From assembly GCA_017853915.1 (NCBI GenBank), contig JAFMIS010000144.1:1-6408 (forward strand): a stretch of 6,408 nucleotides of DNA, in the 5' to 3' direction. Shown piece by piece: positions 1 to 5,754 of the stretch. Within the stretch, counting starts at the first letter, position 1. Every line of letters starts with the position of its first letter. A model generated the notes under the pieces. It did no database searches and was not told the DNA's origin. It saw only the letters and a list, made by a program, of their open reading frames with translations. The stretch is from a bacterium. GTDB taxonomy: Bacteria > Bdellovibrionota_C > UBA2361 > OMII01. Both the position numbers and the translations under genes were made by a program.

Positions 1-60
1 CCGAGCGCGAATTCTCGCGGATTTGCGCGAGACCGGGTAGCGCCGGATAGCGTGTGCCAC
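1..60 (-). other. 3' flank of the minus-strand gene cluster with overlapping hairpins
   Basis: This short stretch lies just past the stop codon (TAA, 61-63) of the DUF1826-like gene. It contains a perfect 7-bp inverted repeat, TCTCGCG at 13-19 and CGCGAGA at 26-32, with a 6-base loop. A further CGCGA at 6-10 can pair with TCGCG at 15-19, so two hairpins compete for the same central arm. No T-tract follows on the minus strand, so this is not a textbook intrinsic terminator. It could be an mRNA-stabilising hairpin or part of a terminator that does not need a T-run. The window edge hides the rest. Confidence 0.3.
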
Positions 61-903
61 TTAGGCCGACATGCGCAAATCGGATGGAAACAGTGACTGA
101 GCGATTGATTGATTCGGTTTTTTTATCTCAGCCTCTGGTGTGGTGGCGATCAGTACAACCCTCTCTGACCACTGTTGCCTACCATTCCATGTTTTGGGTG
201 GGGATGCGTGCCAAAGCCCCTGCCGATCGCATGACAGAGTATCGCTCTTCCCGCGCATAAATAACATCGACCCCGTGGGAACCTCGAATACCTGTTTGGG
301 GTCCGGAAGATCATTCCTAAAAAACTTGCCATCATAATCCGGCGGAATGTTATCGCGTGATACAAAATGAGTACCAGGGCCAACTAATGGCAGCAGCACA
401 GCAGTGCCATAATCAACGTGATAATGCTCGATAAATCCTCGATCACGCTCGACACGCAAATCAAGAACGATTTTGGAAGAGCCGGTCATCGTGGATACCA
501 TTGTATACATGTCCACCAGCTCCCTAATCAGGAGAACTTTATCGTCCGCGGAGATGCTGTCACGAATAGAACTCCCGTTCACAACACCTCTGGCTTTGTC
601 CAAAGCTGCTGAGGCATCCGACACCATGGCATAGGATTTCTGATCGGCTAGTTTGGGGGCGGCGTATTCCAGAGTAGTCGATAGTTGGGCTACCGCTGAA
701 TGAGGACCGCGATGCCATACAGCTCCGTCGCGTGACAGGAGCGCTTGCCACGCCGAGAAGAATGCCTCTGCCTTATCGGCTGTGGATAGCTCTGCTACTA
801 TCTTAGCCGCTTCAGGTCCAAGGGTAGTAGTGCCGAAAGAAAGTGCTGCTGGGGGTAGGGAGCTTGTTTCTGAGCGGCGAATTGAATCACGGAGAGAAAA
901 CAT
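61..903 (-). CDS. DUF1826-like protein, possible HxD...H metal-binding enzyme
   Basis: 280 aa, ATG start at 903-901 and TAA stop. An in-frame TGA lies 18 bases upstream, so this ATG is the first usable start; its ribosome site is weak. There is no signal peptide or membrane segment, so it is probably cytoplasmic. Residues 1-120 are a variable, mostly helical-looking N-terminal part. Residues 121-255 hold the recognisable core: a helix (DKVLLIRELV, 121-130), a strand (IVLDLRVER), then H162-V-D164, GPGT at 175-178, GSMLFMRGK around 211-219, and H232-A-S-P-P. This order matches what I remember of DUF1826 (PF08856), whose members have HVD, a G-x-G-T-like turn and a terminal HRSP. The H-x-D...H arrangement, with R242 or R248 following, also resembles the facial triad of Fe(II)/2-oxoglutarate oxygenases; that is inference. 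It lies 130 bases downstream of the paralogue pair and may be their operon partner. Family call about 0.55; the gene itself is firmer. Confidence 0.8.
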   Translation of the reverse strand: MFSLRDSIRRSETSSLPPAALSFGTTTLGPEAAKIVAELSTADKAEAFFSAWQALLSRDGAVWHRGPHSAVAQLSTTLEYAAPKLADQKSYAMVSDASAALDKARGVVNGSSIRDSISADDKVLLIRELVDMYTMVSTMTGSSKIVLDLRVERDRGFIEHYHVDYGTAVLLPLVGPGTHFVSRDNIPPDYDGKFFRNDLPDPKQVFEVPTGSMLFMRGKSDTLSCDRQGLWHASPPKTWNGRQQWSERVVLIATTPEAEIKKPNQSIAQSLFPSDLRMSA

Positions 904-1033
904 ACAATCAGTCCAACGTCAGGTCAGTATCATGCGGGGACACGGCAATCAAGACCACGATCCCTCATGGGTTGGGTATGGTGTCCGGATCCACGCAGGT
1001 TACTTAGGTGGATTTGAAAAGATATACCAGTCC
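904..1033 (-). other. Intergenic spacer between the 542-aa and DUF1826-like genes
   Basis: This 130-base gap contains no credible ORF. A 6-bp inverted repeat, ATCCAC at 989-994 and GTGGAT at 1008-1013, encloses 13 bases. It has no following T-run on the minus strand, so it is unlikely to stop transcription. A weak promoter-like pair on the minus strand lies nearer the downstream gene (see 926-952). Read-through from the upstream genes therefore seems possible, with perhaps a secondary start for the last gene. Confidence 0.4.
926..952 (-). promoter_or_regulatory. Weak candidate promoter for the DUF1826-like gene
   Basis: Read on the minus strand, TTGATT (complement of 947-952) is followed after 15 bases by GATACT (complement of 926-931). 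Each box matches the sigma-70 consensus at 4 of 6 positions, and the spacer is shorter than the ideal 17. It sits about 23 bases upstream of the start codon at 903. Matches of this quality are common by chance. Confidence 0.18.
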
Positions 1034-2662
1034 TCATTTCGCTACTTTATCGGGCTTCGAGCGTGGTGGAGCGAATATAGTATCAAGGTGCTTCAATCCT
1101 AAAGGGCTGCACAACTTAGGGGTGCATATGTACCCCGAGTCCTTATGCCTTCGCAGATCAAATAAAGAAAATCCAAGAGAGTGCTTCACGGCAAGAGAAA
1201 CGCTTTGCATGACGGACTCGGGATTATCCACCAACTGGGCTCGAATATCCGTTATTTCGGTAGTGGCTTTAATGCCTTTGCGCCGAAGCGCTTTGTTTGT
1301 TTGCTCCTGCAGTGCTGACCACAGAAGTCCAGAGGTATCCCGCGAACGAAGCTTCTCGACTTCCGCGAAAAATGTATCCTCAGGTACGCATACGCCGAAT
1401 CGAACGAGCGAGACTCCTTTCACCGAATCCGACACGATTCGCTGCAGGGCTGAGCGAAAAGCGCGTATCGGATTTCGAAAACGCGCGTCACGGAGGATGA
1501 AACTTGAAACGAACGAAACCTCCCCCGTAAATCTGAGGAGTTTATCAGTATCTGTCGAAAGGAGGAATTCGCCCGCGGCGTTCTGTGCTGAAGCTGCGAT
1601 GATAAAATGTACAGCACCTCCCAAAATGGGCTCGTGACGTCCTCCAATAATACTGAAGCCGACCCGCGTAATCTCCTGCAGCTGAGATTGGTCGAAGTGG
1701 TTGGTGACCACGAGTTCGGCCAAGTTCCGCACCAGAGAGGACTCTTCCGGCTTCAGAGCTTCGCGCAGAGGTGTGAGTCCAAGATGTTGCTGAAGCCGTT
1801 CCTCGCGCACCGGTTGCGCCGGCCACCAGCGGGTTGATGGCGGCTTGAATGAGGCTGGCTGTGAGGGGAAAGCATGACACGTTGAAAGGGCCCCGAAGAC
1901 GCCTCCCTCTTGGCCATAATCAAAAAAATTCCAGCTGCCATCGTCATGAATTATAGAAACTCCACGCACAGCGCGGCGCCCGGGATCAATCTCATAGGAT
2001 GTTGAGACTTTCGGCGCCTTGAGGCCCGAGATCTCCGAATGAAGAGATTCGAGGATGTCTCCGATTTTTCCGGTCCTGACGGTCTCAGGGACGAGCGAGA
2101 GCGCCTCCAAGCTCGGGCCCAAGAAGATCTCTGGATGAGAATCCCAAAAAGTGAAACTACCATCTTCATCCTGGCCCCACTCCTGAGAGGCTCGGATAAG
2201 CAACCCGCAAAATTCGGAGTTGGATTCGAGAATCGTCGGGGCCATCATAATCGCATCGGGCCCTTTCAGAGAGGGAGCAAGAGAAACTCCCTCCCCATTC
2301 TCAAGGGTAACAAGGATAGCGTACTCATGAGAATCTAGATTCACAGCCGCCGAGATTATGGAGTATCTCTTTCCGTTGAAAGCAGCGGAAAATTCGGGCG
2401 AGATGGGATAGGAGTCAGCTGACAGGTCGCGTTCCTCGGCTGCCTCGGGGCCGATCATTCTCTCCTCAATATGATCGATGAGATCAGGTGGTAAACGATG
2501 AAGAGCGCTTGAGTTGAGCACCTGGAAGGGCTCATCTGACGACTCAGCCCATTGCTGAAAGAGGAGTTCTCCTTGTTCATGAAGACTGAGGCCCTTGCGA
2601 GCAATCCCCCAGTTTTCGAGATTTAATGGGTGTTCCTTATCCAGAATTTTTTGTTGTGGCAT
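1034..2662 (-). CDS. Uncharacterised 542-aa protein, downstream member of a tandem paralogue pair
   Basis: 542 aa, ATG start at 2662-2660, TGA stop. I do not recognise a family. There is no signal peptide or membrane helix, so it is probably cytoplasmic. By eye it is colinear over its length with the 571-aa protein encoded immediately upstream. Shared blocks are LNSSALHRLPPDL (49-61), YPISPEF with RYSIISAAV (85-107), GKIGDI (198-203), QEGGVFG (251-257), AVHFIIA (350-356), and the C-terminal SLAVKHSLGFSLF followed by KDSG (489-510). Alternating hydrophobic stretches separated by short D/G/N turns suggest a largely beta structure with some helices. The start lies 2 bases after the upstream stop (TAA-AA-ATG) with only a weak ribosome site, so translation is probably coupled. 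It could be a binding or structural protein, an effector or an enzyme; nothing visible decides this. Confidence 0.9.
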   Translation of the reverse strand: MPQQKILDKEHPLNLENWGIARKGLSLHEQGELLFQQWAESSDEPFQVLNSSALHRLPPDLIDHIEERMIGPEAAEERDLSADSYPISPEFSAAFNGKRYSIISAAVNLDSHEYAILVTLENGEGVSLAPSLKGPDAIMMAPTILESNSEFCGLLIRASQEWGQDEDGSFTFWDSHPEIFLGPSLEALSLVPETVRTGKIGDILESLHSEISGLKAPKVSTSYEIDPGRRAVRGVSIIHDDGSWNFFDYGQEGGVFGALSTCHAFPSQPASFKPPSTRWWPAQPVREERLQQHLGLTPLREALKPEESSLVRNLAELVVTNHFDQSQLQEITRVGFSIIGGRHEPILGGAVHFIIAASAQNAAGEFLLSTDTDKLLRFTGEVSFVSSFILRDARFRNPIRAFRSALQRIVSDSVKGVSLVRFGVCVPEDTFFAEVEKLRSRDTSGLLWSALQEQTNKALRRKGIKATTEITDIRAQLVDNPESVMQSVSLAVKHSLGFSLFDLRRHKDSGYICTPKLCSPLGLKHLDTIFAPPRSKPDKVAK

Positions 2663-2664
2663 TT

Positions 2665-4380
2665 TTACACCGTCGGCAGAGGGATTGAGCTGAGATGCGC
2701 GATGCCTCCCGGCTCATCGCAGTTGTTTACCACGACCACACCAGTATCTTTTGATCTCACTACCTGAAAACGCGAAAATCCCAAGGAGTGTCGGACCAAT
2801 AAAGAAACGTATTGGTGGTCATCCTCTGGATCGGGTGTGGTCTCGAAGCTAATCCCACGCCATTCGGGAGGATTGGCCGCATGAAAAGTCGATCGAAATA
2901 CGCTTTCAATCGCGTTTATGACGAAAGGATACAGTGGTGATCGACTCGGATCGGTGGAGGCCAAAGCTCCAAGAGCGGCGCTAAATCCGGGTGTCGAGAG
3001 AAGTAGGGCTGAGTAGGAGAGCTTAAACTCCCCTCCGATCTCCGGCACGACGCATCGAGATATCTCGCGCAGAGCGTGGTACGCGACTTGAGCAGGAGAG
3101 CGGCCTTTCAAGTTAGCTATCTCCAGCGAGAATGCTATGCCCTCAGGAGATCCAAAACGTAACGGAGAGTCATCGGCGCATGGGAGTACAAAATCCTTGC
3201 CCATTTTAATTGAGGCGATAATCTCTATGACGGCAGTTTTGGTATCGTAGTCGCACGCCAGCATCCGCACCTGATCAATGTGAAACGAAGCGGAGTTCGG
3301 GAGGGGCTTGCATCTACGATGTTGTATCGCTAGGGAGAGCGGGGTCTGCGCCACAGTCGAGAGAGCCTCATTGCTGGCCTTGGTGAGAATATCGCCCCCA
3401 CGGGCCTCCTCGAAAAGGTGGAGGCGATCCTCGAGAGAGGCACTAGGAGTATGTTGTATCAGTCTCTTGGCCGTCGTCTCGTCAAAGGGAACAAAGGGGC
3501 CAAAAGCCGTGTAGTCACCCAACACGCCGTATTCTTGCTCGTATTCAATTACTACGTTTCCACCGGTGTCGCGCACGGACTCTATAACCATCCATGCCGC
3601 ACGTTCGTGCGGAAATGTTTTGGCGAGAAGCCGGAACTCTGATGAGGCTTCCTGAAGTGCGCGATTGCGCACAAGGGTCGCGATGTCCCCTATCTTGCCA
3701 CTGGAGATGGCAGAGACCCCATGGAGTGAACCTTGTTCCAGAAAGGGAGAGAGTAGGAGCGCGACCTCCCAGGAGTAACGCTGCCGAATGCTCGAGTCAA
3801 AGGTAGGTACTCGGATGGGCTGAATCTTCATATGCACGCCGATGAAGTGATCCCGATTATGAAGAGCGAGGGGAGCAGATGCGAGCCCCTCTTGGGAAGA
3901 TAGCTGGGGGCCGATAAGATTACCCCTTTCATCATTCATGACTACGAGCAGGTGCCACACCAAATTGTGATCCACAGCCGCTGACAGAATCGAGTACGAG
4001 CGGTCGTGTACCGTGGCATATTCCGGATAGATCGGTAGCGATACCTCGCGCTCCGATGTCTCCTCGTGTGACACGTCCCACGAGTGGTCTATCGCCTGGC
4101 GATGCATTATGAACTTAACACCCTCTGCTACCTCCAAGGGTAGATTCTCGAGAGCCTGACTATCCAGAATGCAGAGGCCTTGTTGTCTCCACAGAATCGC
4201 CGAGAGAATCTTTCCCTGATCGATTGGGTCGAGAGCTTCAGAGAGTTGCTGCCACTCCTGGAGTGGCATCGGACGCTCGGGAGAGTAGGGTAGGGATAAT
4301 TCGACGGTTTTCTTTGGGGAGAGTTGTAGGTCCATTTCACATTCTGAGAGCAAACTACCCTGGAGCGATCTGAGGAGCAT
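2665..4380 (-). CDS. Uncharacterised 571-aa protein, upstream member of a tandem paralogue pair
   Basis: 571 aa, ATG start at 4380-4378, TAA stop. An in-frame TAG lies only 6 bases upstream, so this is the earliest possible start. A second ATG at codon 16 is an alternative, since neither has a strong ribosome site. No family is recognised, and no signal peptide or membrane segment is seen. Blocks shared with the 542-aa downstream gene occur in the same order: LDSQALENLPLEV (72-84), LPIYPEY with RSYSILSAAV (115-136), GKIGDI (228-233), QEYGVLG (282-288), AVIEIIA (383-389), and SLLVRHSLGFSRF followed by KDTG (526-547). Identity outside these blocks looks low, so the duplication is old or the copies have been under divergent selection. 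It is the first gene of the minus-strand cluster; its promoter must lie in the divergent region to its right. Function is unknown. Confidence 0.9.
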   Translation of the reverse strand: MLLRSLQGSLLSECEMDLQLSPKKTVELSLPYSPERPMPLQEWQQLSEALDPIDQGKILSAILWRQQGLCILDSQALENLPLEVAEGVKFIMHRQAIDHSWDVSHEETSEREVSLPIYPEYATVHDRSYSILSAAVDHNLVWHLLVVMNDERGNLIGPQLSSQEGLASAPLALHNRDHFIGVHMKIQPIRVPTFDSSIRQRYSWEVALLLSPFLEQGSLHGVSAISSGKIGDIATLVRNRALQEASSEFRLLAKTFPHERAAWMVIESVRDTGGNVVIEYEQEYGVLGDYTAFGPFVPFDETTAKRLIQHTPSASLEDRLHLFEEARGGDILTKASNEALSTVAQTPLSLAIQHRRCKPLPNSASFHIDQVRMLACDYDTKTAVIEIIASIKMGKDFVLPCADDSPLRFGSPEGIAFSLEIANLKGRSPAQVAYHALREISRCVVPEIGGEFKLSYSALLLSTPGFSAALGALASTDPSRSPLYPFVINAIESVFRSTFHAANPPEWRGISFETTPDPEDDHQYVSLLVRHSLGFSRFQVVRSKDTGVVVVNNCDEPGGIAHLSSIPLPTV

Positions 4381-4676
4381 CGACTAAGGTACCTATTCGT
4401 GGGTCCAAACGGAAGCCTAATCAAACCAGCACATAAGGTCAGGCTACGGGTAGGCTGTTGGTTTGGGTCTGTTTTAGAAGACTGGACGTAAACAGTATGG
4501 GCCAGGTGCTAGTAGGGGAAGCTCGTAGGCTGCGCGAATCTTGCGAAGCCTTTTCGTATTTTAGGAGGCTTTTGAAGTACGCGTCTCCTATAGCTTGTTT
4601 GCTCTTGGTCGAATTACATCACACAGAGCGATTCTGGAATCATAACGTTCTGGAGTAAACGCTTTGCCCGGAACAT

Positions 4677-4703
4677 GAGTCGATCGTTATGTAGTTTCGA
4701 CTC
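4677..4703. promoter_or_regulatory. Inverted repeat, candidate operator or 5'-UTR hairpin
   Basis: GAGTCGA at 4677-4683 and TCGACTC at 4697-4703 form a perfect 7-bp dyad with a 13-base spacer. The arm centres are 20 bases apart, close to two helical turns, which would suit a dimeric regulator. The dyad ends 35 bases before the ATG at 4739 and overlaps the poor -10-like TATGTA. It could instead fold as an RNA hairpin in the leader. No known operator consensus is recognised. Confidence 0.25.
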
Positions 4704-4725
4704 GCCATGGGTGGCGGTCTGTTGT

Positions 4726-4729
4726 GGAG
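4726..4729 (+). promoter_or_regulatory. Ribosome binding site that favours the ATG at 4739
   Basis: GGAG lies 9 bases before the ATG at 4739. It overlaps the alternative in-frame GTG at 4724, which has no comparable site. The ATG start also places two arginines directly ahead of the hydrophobic core of the signal peptide. Both points favour the shorter, 179-aa product. Confidence 0.5.
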
Positions 4730-4738
4730 TTTGTAGGT

Positions 4739-5278
4739 ATGCGACGTTCAATTCTCTTCTTTTCGGTAGCCATGATTACGTTGTCGGCAATCAGTTCGAC
4801 GCCGATGGCAAACGCGCTTTCGGCAAAGTGTAAGCGCCAAGAGGCAGCAGTAAATAAAGTGGGTCGGCAGCTAGCAATGGTGGAGGCCCGGGTGGATCGG
4901 GTGGAACAGAGCCTCTCGTCGGCTCAAACCTTGGGGGATCAACGCCTCGCTGATTACCAGGCGCAGATTGGACAAGCAGATGCGGATCTGGAGGCTGCTA
5001 TCGCTCGGGGGGCCGCCCAGGGAATTACGTGTGTATTATTTAAATGCAACGTCAATGGTGCGGTGAATAACGTTGCCGCTCAGATAACTCGCGCGAAAGC
5101 GCGAAAAGACGCGGCGGAGAAGAGATACAGTGCCTTTAAATCTTCGCTCGATTCCAAGGTCGCTCGACTTGCCAAGAAGGTTGAGGATGAACAGGCAAAG
5201 CTCGCGCTTAAGCAAAAAGAACTTGATGATGTCACCAATAAGCTTGAGGCATGCCTTGCCGCGAATCCGGGTGCCTAG
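4739..5278 (+). CDS. Exported helical-hairpin (coiled-coil) protein with four cysteines
   Basis: 179 aa from the ATG at 4739; an in-frame GTG at 4724 would add five residues but lacks a ribosome site. Residues 1-26 form a Sec signal peptide: Arg-Arg, a hydrophobic core, and a probable cut after A-N-A (24-26). The mature part is almost entirely charged or Ala-rich helix. Helix 1 runs from about 31 to 93 and helix 2 from about 107 to 171, joined by a short turn with C98-x4-C103. The other two cysteines, C31 and C172, lie at the opposite end, one at the start of helix 1 and one at the end of helix 2. This fits an antiparallel hairpin stapled at both ends by disulfides in the periplasm or outside the cell. 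No lipobox is seen, so it is not a lipoprotein. No specific family is recognised and its role is unknown. A terminator-like hairpin lies 60 bases downstream, so it is probably monocistronic. Confidence 0.87.
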   Translation: MRRSILFFSVAMITLSAISSTPMANALSAKCKRQEAAVNKVGRQLAMVEARVDRVEQSLSSAQTLGDQRLADYQAQIGQADADLEAAIARGAAQGITCVLFKCNVNGAVNNVAAQITRAKARKDAAEKRYSAFKSSLDSKVARLAKKVEDEQAKLALKQKELDDVTNKLEACLAANPGA

Positions 5279-5316
5279 CAGCCACTTGCTCACGTCCGCG
5301 ATGGAGATGCCTGATA

Positions 5317-5341
5317 TTTGTGCGAGTTGAGGGCGCACAAA
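5317..5341 (+). repeat. 8-bp hairpin just ahead of the terminator
   Basis: TTTGTGCG at 5317-5324 pairs perfectly with CGCACAAA at 5334-5341 across a 9-base loop. Its last three bases are also the first three of the next hairpin, so the full stems cannot both form. No T-run follows, so alone it is not an intrinsic terminator. It could protect the 3' end of the transcript or tune the terminator. Confidence 0.45.
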
Positions 5342-5375
5342 GAGATCTTCCAACCGGTGGAGATCTCTTTAGTCT
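5339..5375 (+). terminator. Probable intrinsic terminator of the exported helical-hairpin gene
   Basis: AAAGAGATCT at 5339-5348 pairs perfectly with AGATCTCTTT at 5361-5370. After one bulged T, CCA at 5350-5352 pairs with TGG at 5358-5360, closing a 5-base loop. The right arm ends in TTT and the next bases, AGTCTT, are fairly T-rich, so termination of plus-strand transcripts is plausible though the T-tract is broken. It lies about 60 bases after the stop codon at 5276-5278. The stem could also act weakly on the minus strand. Confidence 0.62.
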
Positions 5376-5565
5376 TCCCGAAGTGCTTTCTCCTGACGGC
5401 CTCCCAGCCCCGTATCTGCGGTCAGCCAGGCAGGCCCATCGATCCCATTTCATATTGATTGAAGCAGACTCCGTTAGTTGATGCGGGCATTTTGATTCCG
5501 AGTATTCCAGATCCGCCAGAAAAATCCTTATAGGACTAGATGGGGTCTATTTATGAGTAATTCTC

Positions 5566-5594
5566 AAAAAAAGAGCTAATAGCAACAGGCTCTT
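5566..5594 (-). terminator. Hairpin plus T-tract on the minus strand, candidate intrinsic terminator
   Basis: Read on the minus strand, AAGAGC (complement of 5589-5594) and GCTCTT (complement of 5571-5576) form a 6-bp stem with a 12-base loop. The stem runs directly into T residues: seven consecutive T counting the two in the stem (plus-strand A at 5566-5572). This is a short but well-formed terminator for transcription arriving from the right. On the plus strand the downstream T-rich segment begins too late for a standard terminator. No clear minus-strand gene lies to its right within the window. Confidence 0.4.
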
Positions 5595-5598
5595 ACTG

Positions 5599-5754
5599 AT
5601 GTTTGTTCTGTTTTTCGGGCAAATTCACGCAGATAAGTCACGCATGGTTATTGTCGGCCATAACTTGAGTAGGCAGTCAGCAGGACCAGGGCGTGTTTCT
5701 GTGATTAAGTGGTTGGGGCCACTTGTGAATTGGGTTGTTTTAGAAAAGCCATGA
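5599..5754 (+). CDS. Possible 51-aa leader ORF overlapping the next start codon
   Basis: An ATG at 5599 opens a 51-codon frame, with another in-frame ATG at 5644 that would give 36 aa. Its TGA stop at 5752-5754 overlaps the ATG of the following exported-protein gene in an ATGA arrangement, typical of translational coupling. The product has no recognised motif and no strong ribosome site (only AGG at 5587-5589). A frame this short can easily arise by chance, so it is listed as a candidate only. Confidence 0.2.
   Translation: MFVLFFGQIHADKSRMVIVGHNLSRQSAGPGRVSVIKWLGPLVNWVVLEKP

Larger units (their letters stand above)
4381..4738. other. Divergent intergenic region, about 360 bases
   Basis: This region lies between the minus-strand cluster and the exported helical protein, so it should carry promoters for both. 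No strong sigma-70 pair stands out on either strand. On the plus strand TTGCCC (4664-4669) with TATGTA (4688-4693) is a poor match. A 6-bp inverted repeat CTGTTT (4469-4474) / AAACAG (4490-4495) and a better 7-bp one at 4677-4703 are present. AGGAGG at 4563-4568 looks like a ribosome site, but it precedes only a 28-codon TTG-start ORF at a too-short 3-base spacing. I see no convincing gene here. Confidence 0.5.
5279..5750. other. Intergenic spacer, 472 bases, with terminators and a possible leader ORF
   Basis: This separates the two exported-protein genes. From left to right it holds a hairpin at 5317-5341, a terminator-like hairpin at 5339-5375, a stretch from about 5376 to 5560 in which I see nothing convincing, a hairpin with a minus-strand T-tract at 5566-5594, and a short ORF at 5599-5754 overlapping the next gene's ATG. 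A TATAGG at about 5530 resembles a -10 box but lacks a good -35 partner. No conserved structured RNA such as a riboswitch was recognised. Confidence 0.45.

Noticed and set aside
101..117. GATT triplicate in the 3' part of the DUF1826-like gene
   Set aside because: A three-unit, 4-base repeat in coding sequence is unremarkable and not evidently a phase-variation tract.
782..1102. 106-codon plus-strand frame crossing the 904-1033 spacer
   Set aside because: Mostly antisense to the DUF1826-like gene and into the end of the next; no motif and no ribosome site that stands out.
1008..1637. 209-codon plus-strand frame
   Set aside because: It lies antisense to the 542-aa gene, whose reading frame is backed by similarity to its paralogue. 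The predicted protein is rich in Arg, Ser and Cys with no domain-like pattern.
1545..1880. 111-codon minus-strand frame within the 542-aa gene
   Set aside because: Same-strand shadow in another frame of a well-supported gene; composition is Arg/Ala/Thr-rich without recognisable features.
4469..4495. CTGTTT/AAACAG inverted repeat in the divergent region
   Set aside because: Six-bp arms with a 15-base gap are expected by chance in a region this size, and no promoter element sits beside it.
4458..4658. 66-codon plus-strand frame in the divergent region, including a 28-codon TTG-start version after AGGAGG
   Set aside because: Non-ATG starts, and the AGGAGG is only 3 bases from the TTG. The predicted peptide has no motif or signal sequence, so chance is more likely.
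5036..5353. 105-codon minus-strand frame
   Set aside because: Antisense to the exported helical-hairpin gene, which has a signal peptide, regular helical pattern and a downstream terminator supporting the plus strand.
5251..5481. 76-codon plus-strand frame over the terminator region
   Set aside because: It starts inside the exported helical-hairpin gene in another frame and runs through the terminator stem; no coding-like features.
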